DNA of 7,103 bases. Source: Candidatus Martarchaeota archaeon. GTDB taxonomy: Archaea > Micrarchaeota > Micrarchaeia > Micrarchaeales > Micrarchaeaceae. Below the pieces are notes generated by a model that saw only the letters and a list, made by a program, of their open reading frames with translations, was not told the origin of the DNA and searched no databases. Both the position numbers and the translations under genes were made by a program. The DNA is taken from assembly GCA_023474385.1 (NCBI GenBank), contig JAMCYB010000006.1:1-7103 (forward strand), read 5' to 3'. This document shows, in pieces, positions 1 through 6,166 of the stretch; within the stretch, counting starts at the first letter, position 1, and the number at the start of each line of letters is the position of its first letter.

Positions 1-494
1 TTGTTTATCAGGTCAAACGAAGGCACGCCGACTGGCGGCACAGTCGTAGTGGTCGTTGAGGAGCTGCTTGACGGAGCCAATACTACCAATGAAAGTGTGG
101 TGGTGCTGGTAGACGGGTCGTCGCCAGTAGCCTCAAGGGTCACGTTGTATGTGCCTGCCTTTGTCGAGCTTGACGTGGTTATCGTCATCGTGCCAGAATA
201 AGTGGGATCCGCATAGGAATTGCTGAATGATATGCCTATGCCATCAGAAGACAGCTGTGAAGCGTCTGCTGCACTTATGGTTGTGCCCCAAGTGGTGCCG
301 CTTGTGAGCCTTACGGTATATCCAATTGAAGTGGAGCTGCCTGCATGCACGCTTGCCGTGCTTGGATTGATCTGTATCTGCGATGCGCCGATTCCGGAAG
401 CATATGCATAGCCTGAGGATATCGCCATGAATGCGACCATAGCTGCTACCAGGTATAATGGAAAATAGTATGCCTTGCTATTCAAGTGCTTCAT
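1..494 (-). CDS. Secreted/surface Ig-like protein, N-terminal part (cut by window edge)
   Basis: Only the first 164 codons are visible; the frame is open to the window edge. It begins MKHLNSKAYYFPLYLVAAMV. Residues about 11-32 form a hydrophobic export signal, with a plausible signal-peptidase site after AYA (residue 32). Residues about 37-140 are rich in Ser, Thr and Gly, with alternating hydrophobic strands and a closing pattern AGTYNVTLEATGDD then TTTLSLVVLAP. This looks like one all-beta Ig-like domain. A linker PSSSSSTTTTTVPP follows, suggesting a stalk to further domains outside the window. The start is the only ATG before the signal peptide and has GGTGAG 4-5 nt upstream. It lies 81 bp downstream of the ATPase gene on the same strand with its own TATA-like element, so it may be transcribed separately. 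The Ig-like assignment rests on pattern, not on a recognised family. Probable role is cell-surface or envelope; ligand unknown. Confidence 0.8.
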   Translation of the reverse strand, partial: MKHLNSKAYYFPLYLVAAMVAFMAISSGYAYASGIGASQIQINPSTASVHAGSSTSIGYTVRLTSGTTWGTTISAADASQLSSDGIGISFSNSYADPTYSGTMTITTSSSTKAGTYNVTLEATGDDPSTSTTTLSLVVLAPSSSSSTTTTTVPPVGVPSFDLIN

Positions 495-497
495 ATA

Positions 498-503
498 CTC
501 ACC
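498..503 (-). promoter_or_regulatory. Shine-Dalgarno of the secreted protein
   Basis: GGTGAG read on the minus strand, complementary to the archaeal 16S rRNA tail (UCACC). It ends 3 nt before the ATG at 494, which is somewhat close, but it supports that start. Confidence 0.5.
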
Positions 504-524
504 CGCATTATAGCGCATGGCATG

Positions 525-533
525 AATAAAAAG
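525..533 (-). promoter_or_regulatory. TATA-like element before the secreted protein gene
   Basis: CTTTTTATT on the minus strand, centred about 35 bp upstream of the ATG at 494. Transcription starting about 25 bp downstream would give a leader of roughly 10 nt that just includes the GGTGAG motif. A second AT-rich element (AGTATA repeated around TTTT, 548-563) lies further upstream and could serve instead. The gene might also be read through from the ATPase, because no clear terminator separates them. Confidence 0.35.
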
Positions 534-575
534 CTTGGTTTCAAATGAGTATATTTTAGTATAGCGCCAACCCTA

Positions 576-2984
576 TCACACGTTATGCGCTTTGAATATG
601 TATACGCGTGCAACGTTGAACAGCGCCATGAATGCGGCTGCAGCGACCAGGAGCACGAGTATTGTATATGCACCTATCGGATGCACTATTATTCCGTAGT
701 AGGATATTAGTATGCCGAACAGCACGCCGCCTATGGAAGCCGCAACGAGCTTGGAGCTGGGCCTGATGCCGAATGCCTTGGAGCGCGCCCTTATGCCGTA
801 GAACAGTATATTGTCTGTCACGTTTATCATAAGGAATGCGAAGGTCTGGAATGCCGCCAGGCCGAGAACCAGGTATCTTGCAATTGGTATGAATGCAAGC
901 GACACTGCAAGCATCGATACGCCGAGCAGGAGCGAGATGTTAATCAGCGATCCGACTTTCCACACATCGGGCTTGATGGAGTATTTGGTATGGTCTGTAG
1001 CAACGCTTATGTTGACTATGTCGTTTGTGAATATCAGCAGTATGAGCTCGAACGGCAGGATGGGCATCGACCTGAGGAGCATGAACGCTATGAATATGAA
1101 GAACAATATCTGTATCACCCTAGTTATCTTGGTTATTGTATAGGTCATCATGCGCTCGAATATCATCCTGCTTTCCTTTATCATGTCAACTATGACCTCC
1201 ACGCCGCTCTTCTCCAGGACAATCGCCGCAACGCTCTTGGCTACATCCGTAGCATTCTCAACTGCTATGCCCACTTCGGCCTGCTTCAATGCGGGGGCGT
1301 CGTTGACTCCATCCCCTGTCATGCTCACCCTGTAGCCCTTGTCCTGCAGCGCCTTGACTATGGTGAACTTGTCGTCAGGGTATATCTCGGCGAAGACCTC
1401 GGTACTGTCTATCATGTCCTTGACCTGGTCCTCGGTCTTGCCCTTCAGCTCGTTCACGCTCATGACACTGCCCTCTATGCCTACTTCCTTGGCTATCTCC
1501 TCTGCTATGTTTACGTCGTCGCCGGTGAGCATCTTCACCCTTATGCCAAGCGACTTCAGCTCCTTTATCAGCTCCTTGGAGTCCTTCCGGGGCTTGTCGT
1601 ACAGCGCTATTATGCCTATTATCTTGGGCTTGCCCGAAACATATGTCGAAACGGCTATTGTCCTGAACTTGCTCTTTGAGAATTCCTCGGTTTTGCGGTT
1701 TAATAGCGAAGCGATTTTGCCTTCTGTATGTATGTCTGAGAGCAGGACAGGCACAGCGCCCTTCGATACCGTGAACCTTTTGCCCCCGTGCTGCACTGTC
1801 GCGCTCGCCTCCTTGGTCTTCGGCTGGAAAGGCATGAATTTTTTTATCTCGTAATCTGATGCCTTTACGCCGAGCTTCGCCGCATAGTCGAGAACCGCAT
1901 TGTCTATCGGATCGTTGTCTGCCCTTCTCGAGCATAGGGATGCGGCGAGCATTATGTCGCGCTCGCTAGCCCCGTTTACTGCGAAAACTTCCTTGACTTC
2001 GAGCTTGTTCTCCGTTATAGTGCCAGTCTTGTCAAAGCATATCACGTTTACTGTTGAGGCCTCTTCTATCGCCTCGAGCTTAGTGACAAGCACGGATTTT
2101 GCTGCAAGCCTCTCGGTACCTGTTGCCATTGTCACGGTGAATGCTGCCGGCAGGGCAACAGGCACTGATGCTATGACCACTACGAGTATGAAAGGCAGCA
2201 ACTCTAGGGGTGAATACCCAAACAGGTATGTTGCTATTATGAAGAGCAGCGATACGAGCACCAAGTCCATCATTATAAGGTAGCGCACCACATCGACTAT
2301 CAATGCCTGGAGGTGCAGCTTGGGCTTGGCTTCCTGCACAAGCTTTGTTGTCTTGCCGTAATATGTGCCATAGCCAGTGGCAGTGACAACGCAGAGTCCT
2401 TCGCCGCCGGTTATCACCGAGCCAGAATAGACCTTGTCTCCTACGCCTTTCTTGGATGGCATGGTTTCGCCCGTCAGGACGGACTGGTCAGCCCTCAAGC
2501 CGTCCGATGATACAGCAACTCCATCGGCAGGCACTACGTCTCCCATGCGCAGGCGTATTATGTCTCCAGGTACTATGTCCTTTGCAGGCTTTATCGACCA
2601 TTCGCCAGACCTTAGGACCCGTGCACTTACACGCAGCCTGTTCTTGAGCAGCTCTATAGAGTTGTCTGCACTTTTCTCCTCTATGAAACTGACCATGCCA
2701 TTGAATATCAGCAATGCCAGTATTATATAGAAATCCTTGAACTCCTTTAGGAAATAGGTAAGTATTACTACTATTTCGAGCATAAAAGGTATAGGGCCGT
2801 AAAATTTCCTGGCGAGCAGCACTATTGCGCTTTCCTTTTTCTCTACAATTTCGTTGGGGCCGTATTTCTCCAGCCTCTTTGATGCTTCTGCATCTGTTAG
2901 CCCTTTCTTTAGCGACGCGCCCTGCTCTCGGATTGCCTTTTGAGCATCGCTTATGCTACCCTCATTTCTCTCCAATCTCAGCAC
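576..2984 (-). CDS. P3A-type plasma-membrane H+-transporting ATPase
   Basis: ATP-driven cation pump of the cytoplasmic membrane, most likely exporting protons. By residue: N-terminal cation-ATPase domain 10-55; M1-M2 about 62-101; actuator domain with TGET 171-174; M3-M4 about 228-285 with SVPVALP 273-279; phosphorylation motif DKTGT with Asp318; KGA 408-410 in the nucleotide domain; TGDD 487-490; GDGVND 557-562; six further membrane spans from about 612 to 792. Asn95 (FNGMVSFIEE) and Asp655 (FTNDIVNISVATD) align by eye with Asn106 and Asp684 of plant AHA2, the proton-gating pair, which argues for H+ over Ca2+ or K+. At 802 residues it lacks the long C-terminal autoinhibitory region of plant pumps. 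The hinge reads DKPRKDS where DPPR is usual. The start is GTG at 2984, overlapping the reductase gene by 23 bp. No ATG exists before residue 68. A TTG at 2975 with GGTG six nt upstream is an equally good start. Translation is probably coupled to the upstream reductase. Confidence 0.95.
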   Translation of the reverse strand: MLRLERNEGSISDAQKAIREQGASLKKGLTDAEASKRLEKYGPNEIVEKKESAIVLLARKFYGPIPFMLEIVVILTYFLKEFKDFYIILALLIFNGMVSFIEEKSADNSIELLKNRLRVSARVLRSGEWSIKPAKDIVPGDIIRLRMGDVVPADGVAVSSDGLRADQSVLTGETMPSKKGVGDKVYSGSVITGGEGLCVVTATGYGTYYGKTTKLVQEAKPKLHLQALIVDVVRYLIMMDLVLVSLLFIIATYLFGYSPLELLPFILVVVIASVPVALPAAFTVTMATGTERLAAKSVLVTKLEAIEEASTVNVICFDKTGTITENKLEVKEVFAVNGASERDIMLAASLCSRRADNDPIDNAVLDYAAKLGVKASDYEIKKFMPFQPKTKEASATVQHGGKRFTVSKGAVPVLLSDIHTEGKIASLLNRKTEEFSKSKFRTIAVSTYVSGKPKIIGIIALYDKPRKDSKELIKELKSLGIRVKMLTGDDVNIAEEIAKEVGIEGSVMSVNELKGKTEDQVKDMIDSTEVFAEIYPDDKFTIVKALQDKGYRVSMTGDGVNDAPALKQAEVGIAVENATDVAKSVAAIVLEKSGVEVIVDMIKESRMIFERMMTYTITKITRVIQILFFIFIAFMLLRSMPILPFELILLIFTNDIVNISVATDHTKYSIKPDVWKVGSLINISLLLGVSMLAVSLAFIPIARYLVLGLAAFQTFAFLMINVTDNILFYGIRARSKAFGIRPSSKLVAASIGGVLFGILISYYGIIVHPIGAYTILVLLVAAAAFMALFNVARVYIFKAHNV

Positions 2985-3897
2985 CGTCTGTTTTTTCGTT
3001 TTTGCTGTTCATCTTTGTCATTATCCTCGACCATGCCGCATTCTTCTTCAGCAAAGGCCTGAACACGCCGCCTATAGGTCTCCTGCGGTTGGCGGTGCCG
3101 TCTATTTCTGCGATATCGGCAGCATCCAGCGTAAATTCTGTAGAGGCAACATTTTCTTTCATGTGCTCCGGGCTTGACGCCTTTGGTATGGGTATCACAT
3201 TGCCTTTTGATACTAGCCAGTTCAATGCTACCTGAGCGGCAGACGCTCTGTGCTTTTTCGCTATCGAACCCAGGGCTTCGCTTATTCTGGAATCGCCGCC
3301 CCTTGATATGAAGCCTCGCGCCAGCGGGCTGTACGCTATTATGGCTATGCCGTTCTTGCGGCAGTACTCTGGCAATCCTTCTCTCTCTGTGGACCGCACA
3401 AATACGCTGTATTCGACCTGGTCGGATACGATTTTGTGCTCTTTCATCGCGGCCTGCGCTTCCTGCAGTTCTCTCACGGAGAAATTGCTGACCCCTATGT
3501 GCTTTATCTTGCCCTCTTCTGCAAGCTTTTCCATGGCAGACATCGTCTCGCGTATAGGAATTGAATGGTTCGGCCAATGAAGCTGGTACAGGTCTATGTA
3601 GTCAGTGCCGAGCCTTGACAGGCTTGCCTCGCACGCGCGCATGACATCTGAATAATGGAAATTATGCGGCGAAACCTTTGTGGCTATGAACAGCGATTTC
3701 CTATCCGTGCCCTCGATGGCTGAGCTGACCAAGCCTTCGGTGCCGTACATTTCTGCAGTGTCTATGAAATTGACGCCCTTTGATAGGGCATATCGCAGCG
3801 CTTGCAGTTCGGCTTTTGGATTTTTGCCAAGCTTCCATGTGCCGACCCCGATAGCGCTGACTTTCTCGTCAGTATGGTCGAATTTCACGTATTGCAT
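2962..3897 (-). CDS. Aldo/keto reductase family oxidoreductase
   Basis: NAD(P)H-dependent (alpha/beta)8-barrel oxidoreductase, cytosolic, 311 residues, close to the family norm. Numbering from the ATG at 3897, the catalytic tetrad is Asp46, Tyr51 (FIDTAEMYGTE), Lys74 (IATKVS) and His107 (YQLHWPN). Cofactor-side motifs follow: GVSNFS about 135-140, Gln160, AYSPLARG about 188-195, and IPIPKASSPEHMKEN about 235-249. The last 25 or so residues form a Lys/Asn/Glu-rich tail that overlaps the ATPase start. The frame is open to an ATG at 3918, but a TATA-like CTTATTAAA overlaps that codon, and a transcript starting about 25 bp downstream would begin at the ATG at 3897, giving a leaderless mRNA. The shorter start (MQYVKFDHTDEKVSAIG) also matches typical family N-termini. 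It is first in an operon with the proton pump and divergent from pyrG. The substrate cannot be told from sequence; similarity to 2,5-diketogluconate-reductase-like enzymes does not fix it. Confidence 0.92.
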   Translation of the reverse strand: MQYVKFDHTDEKVSAIGVGTWKLGKNPKAELQALRYALSKGVNFIDTAEMYGTEGLVSSAIEGTDRKSLFIATKVSPHNFHYSDVMRACEASLSRLGTDYIDLYQLHWPNHSIPIRETMSAMEKLAEEGKIKHIGVSNFSVRELQEAQAAMKEHKIVSDQVEYSVFVRSTEREGLPEYCRKNGIAIIAYSPLARGFISRGGDSRISEALGSIAKKHRASAAQVALNWLVSKGNVIPIPKASSPEHMKENVASTEFTLDAADIAEIDGTANRRRPIGGVFRPLLKKNAAWSRIMTKMNSKNEKTDGAEIGEK

Positions 3898-3917
3898 AGG
3901 TGATAATCGTTTTATCA

Positions 3918-3926
3918 TTTAATAAG
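3918..3926 (-). promoter_or_regulatory. TATA-like box of the reductase-ATPase unit
   Basis: CTTATTAAA on the minus strand, preceded by purine-rich AGCAAGA (possible BRE). Its centre is about 25 bp upstream of the ATG at 3897, the spacing expected for archaeal leaderless transcripts, and there is no Shine-Dalgarno before that ATG. It overlaps the alternative ATG at 3918, which therefore would not be in the mRNA. Confidence 0.6.
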
Positions 3927-3945
3927 TCTTGCTGCTCCCAGTTTT

Positions 3946-4005
3946 ACGCGCCATGCCGTTAATGCTGCAGGAAGAGCATGATATATTAAGCATGTATGGC
4001 GTGGT
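3946..4005. repeat. Imperfect inverted repeat in the divergent promoter region
   Basis: CGCCATGC at 3949-3956 faces GTATGGCG at 3994-4001, a 7-of-8 match in inverted orientation, with partial extension outward. The arms are about 40 bp apart, between the divergent reductase and pyrG promoters. A direct repeat GCATG (3976-3980 and 3990-3994) flanks an AT-rich core (ATATATTAA) between them. This could be an operator, but chance is not excluded. Nothing else was seen in this intergenic stretch. Confidence 0.25.
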
Positions 4006-4022
4006 ACTGTAATTTGAAAAAG

Positions 4023-4031
4023 TATTTATTA
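4023..4031 (+). promoter_or_regulatory. TATA-like box of pyrG
   Basis: TATTTATTA preceded by the purine-rich run GAAAAAG, which fits a BRE followed by a TATA box. Its centre is about 25 bp upstream of the ATG at 4052, predicting a leaderless mRNA starting at or beside that codon. No Shine-Dalgarno is present. Confidence 0.6.
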
Positions 4032-4051
4032 CTTATTAGCAAATGATTTAC

Positions 4052-5671
4052 ATGCGAACCAAATTTGTTGTTGTGACGGGGTCGCTCATGAGCGGCATGG
4101 GAAAGGGCCTGATAACTTCTTCTATATTGAAAATACTCGATATGTACGGGTATAAGGTGCTGCCAGTAAAATTCGACGGATATCTCAATTACGATTGCGG
4201 CACCATGAACCCCTACAGGCATGGCGAGGTCTTTGTGCTTGACGACAAGAGCGAAGTCGATATGGATTTCGGCATGTATGAGAGGTTCCTTGAAAAGCCC
4301 CTTTTCGGCGATCTTTCTATAACAGGGGGCAAGCTGTTCAGCACCATAATAAAGAAAGAGAGGAAAGGCGAGTATCTTGGCGAAGATGTGCAGATAATAC
4401 CGCACCTCACAAACGAAATTCTGACAAGGATAAAGGGGATTGCGGAGAAGAACGACCTCGACGTAATGGTCATAGAGGTAGGCGGAACCATTGGAGACAT
4501 AGAGAACAGCTATTTCGTTGAGGCAATGAGGCAGCTCATGCTTAAGGAAAAGGTGGTATTTGCGTCACTGACCTACCTGCCGCTGCTCGATGTGGTAGGG
4601 GAGCAGAAAACAAAGCCGACACAGATAGCGTATAGGGCGATGATGGCCCTTGGCATAAAGCCAACTTTCCTTTTCTGCAGGACTGAGGGGGAGCTGCAGA
4701 AAAAGACCAAGATGAAGCTCTCTCTTTTCACGAATATTGACGAATCGCACATATTTGATGATTCCACCATGTCGCACCTTTACACTATACCTCTGCATTT
4801 CATGGATCAGGGATTTGACAAGATGCTCATAGAAGAGCTGGGCCTGCGCAAGAGAAGTATATCGAGGGGGAAGCTGAACAGGCTGAAGAAGCTCAATGAT
4901 GCTTTGCTGCATCCGAAAAAAGAGGTTAATGTAGGCATAATCGGCAAATATGTGGAGTTGCGCGATGCTTACATAAGCGTCAAGGAGGCACTGGTGCATT
5001 CCGGCGCGGCGCTAGATTCGAGGGTCAATATAAGATGGATAGAGTCTGAATCGCTCGAGAGAGAGGATGCGCGCAATTATCTTGGGGACTTGGATGGGAT
5101 AATAGTGCCGGGGGGCTTTGGGAAGAGGGGCATAGAGGGCATGATTAATGCGATATCATATGCCCGCGAGAGCAAGACGCCTTACTTGGGCCTGTGCCTA
5201 GGCATGCAGCTCATGTCAATAGAATATGCGAGGAATGTGTGCAGCATGAAAGGCGCCAATTCTACCGAATTTGATCCCAAGACACGTTACAAAGTCATAT
5301 ACACATTGCCTTCGCAGCGGCGGCAGGAGTACAAAGGCGCGACCATGAGGCTGGGCAGATGGGAGGGGAGGATACTAAAGAAGGATTCAATTGCTTATAG
5401 GGCCTACAAAAGCGATGTCTTCCATGAGAGGCATAGGCACAGGTATGAGTTCAATAAAAAGTACATGGATGATATGGAGAACCATGGATTCGTCATATCG
5501 AGCGCTACACCCATGGACAGATTGGTCGAGACCGTGGAATGGAAAGATTCGTTTGGCATAGGCACGCAGGCGCATCCTGAATTGAAGTCCACACCAAGTC
5601 ATCCTGCGCCTCTATTTGTGGAGTTCGTCAAGGCCAGCATAGCGAAGAGAGAAGGCAGGGGCACGTTATAG
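4052..5671 (+). CDS. pyrG: CTP synthase (glutamine-hydrolysing)
   Basis: Makes CTP from UTP, ATP and glutamine, the last step of pyrimidine nucleotide synthesis; cytosolic, a tetramer in known family members. It has 539 residues from the ATG at 4052, the family's usual length. Synthase domain, about 1-265: P-loop SGMGKG 14-19, magnesium-site residues in EVDMDFG (Asp70) and EVGGTIGDIE (Glu142), and KTKPTQ about 186-191. Class I glutamine amidotransferase domain, about 290-530: oxyanion segment PGGFG about 353-357, nucleophile Cys382 in LGLCLGMQ, and His508 with Glu510 in AHPELKSTP. NSTEF, GATMRLG and ERHRHRYEF are also present. Divergent spots are DGYLNYDCGTMNP, where DPYLNVDPGTMSP is typical, and GSLMSG in place of GGVVSS. 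An ATG at 4043 would add three residues, but the TATA spacing and the family N-terminus (MRTKFVVVTG) favour 4052. All catalytic residues are intact, so it should be active. Confidence 0.97.
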   Translation: MRTKFVVVTGSLMSGMGKGLITSSILKILDMYGYKVLPVKFDGYLNYDCGTMNPYRHGEVFVLDDKSEVDMDFGMYERFLEKPLFGDLSITGGKLFSTIIKKERKGEYLGEDVQIIPHLTNEILTRIKGIAEKNDLDVMVIEVGGTIGDIENSYFVEAMRQLMLKEKVVFASLTYLPLLDVVGEQKTKPTQIAYRAMMALGIKPTFLFCRTEGELQKKTKMKLSLFTNIDESHIFDDSTMSHLYTIPLHFMDQGFDKMLIEELGLRKRSISRGKLNRLKKLNDALLHPKKEVNVGIIGKYVELRDAYISVKEALVHSGAALDSRVNIRWIESESLEREDARNYLGDLDGIIVPGGFGKRGIEGMINAISYARESKTPYLGLCLGMQLMSIEYARNVCSMKGANSTEFDPKTRYKVIYTLPSQRRQEYKGATMRLGRWEGRILKKDSIAYRAYKSDVFHERHRHRYEFNKKYMDDMENHGFVISSATPMDRLVETVEWKDSFGIGTQAHPELKSTPSHPAPLFVEFVKASIAKREGRGTL

Positions 5672-5698
5672 GCTTCATTACTCCTTATAGCCTATTTT
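5668..5698 (+). terminator. Possible hairpin terminator at the convergent gene ends
   Basis: ATAGGCT (5668-5674) and AGCCTAT (5689-5695) form a perfect 7-bp inverted repeat with a 14-nt loop, and T4 (5695-5698) overlaps the end of the right arm. The left arm contains most of the pyrG stop codon and the loop contains the stop of the opposing gene. It could end pyrG transcription before it runs into the antisense gene. The stem is short and the T run weak, and archaeal termination rests mainly on T tracts. Confidence 0.35.
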
Positions 5699-6166
5699 GC
5701 GCAGCAGGTCATGCCGCTCCTTCTTGTCAGTCTCTCCCTCTATGCCGAGCATTGTGTCTCCATCCGATATGCCAATCACGGCCCTCTTGCCGTTGCCGCC
5801 AGCTATCACAACCGAAACGGGATTGGCTGTGGCACAATAAAGTGCCGCGACTTCGTTCACATCGCGCACGTGCTTTACTACATTTATGGGGTAAGCGTTT
5901 TTGAACATTATTAGGAAAGTATGGCCAGCATTTATCGCCATCAGGTTCCTTTGGGCCAGCTCTTCCAGCTGCCCGTCGTTGCCATCGCTCCTCAGAAGGC
6001 GCTTGCCGCTGGCTTCGGCGAATGCGAGGCCGAATTTTATCTGCGGCACTGCATTTGTAAGTGCCTCATACAGGTCCTCGACCGTTTTTATGAATCCTGC
6101 ATGGCCTATAATCATAGACGTATCTTCATCTTTTTCCATGCCCACAAATTCAACATTTGCTGCCAT
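5678..6166 (-). CDS. Adenosine-specific kinase family protein (PF04008)
   Basis: Small soluble protein of 162 residues, full length for the family. I recognise the family's conserved blocks: GHAGFIKTVEDLYEAL about 21-36, IKFGLAFAEASGKRLLR about 43-59, DGND 61-64, AGHTFLI about 80-86, CATANPVSVVIA about 111-122, GISDGD about 132-137, and the C-terminal RKIGYK. Members are annotated as adenosine-specific kinases or adenosine/AMP-binding proteins from limited structural work, so the reaction is less certain than the family. No membrane or export signals are seen. The start codon directly follows the stop of the methyltransferase gene (TGAATG, zero spacing), and GTGAT within the end of that gene can serve as Shine-Dalgarno, so the two are co-transcribed and probably translationally coupled. 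The gene converges on pyrG with 6 bp between stop codons. A link to adenosine salvage after SAM-dependent methylation is an inference only. Confidence 0.88.
   Translation of the reverse strand: MAANVEFVGMEKDEDTSMIIGHAGFIKTVEDLYEALTNAVPQIKFGLAFAEASGKRLLRSDGNDGQLEELAQRNLMAINAGHTFLIMFKNAYPINVVKHVRDVNEVAALYCATANPVSVVIAGGNGKRAVIGISDGDTMLGIEGETDKKERHDLLRKIGYKE

Noticed and set aside
1..201. Plus-strand open frame at the left edge with Val-rich product
   Set aside because: It is the reverse of the Ser/Thr-rich linker of the exported protein, which explains the Val runs.
495..575. AGTATA direct repeat around TTTT (548-563) as a possible regulatory or mobile-element mark
   Set aside because: Short and AT-rich, expected in a promoter region; no inverted termini, transposase or target duplication accompanies it.
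990..1679. Long plus-strand open frame (229 codons) opposite the ATPase gene
   Set aside because: It lies wholly antisense to a strongly conserved ATPase reading frame, its product is rich in Tyr/His/Leu without motifs, and it has no promoter or ribosome site of its own.
1339..1854. Plus-strand open frame of 171 codons antisense to the ATPase
   Set aside because: A shadow of the conserved ATPase phosphorylation and nucleotide domains; Ser-rich composition is what antisense of this codon usage gives.
1375..1935. Minus-strand alternate-frame open stretch inside the ATPase gene
   Set aside because: Same strand as the ATPase but a different frame, with low-complexity Arg/Gly/Gln composition and no motifs; the ATPase frame is intact throughout, so it is not a frameshift relic.
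3898..4051. Possible tRNA or small RNA in the divergent intergenic region
   Set aside because: No cloverleaf arms or T-loop consensus were found, and the stretch is accounted for by two promoters and spacer.
4565..4999. Minus-strand open frame antisense to pyrG
   Set aside because: pyrG is complete and conserved across this interval; the antisense frame has no recognisable features.
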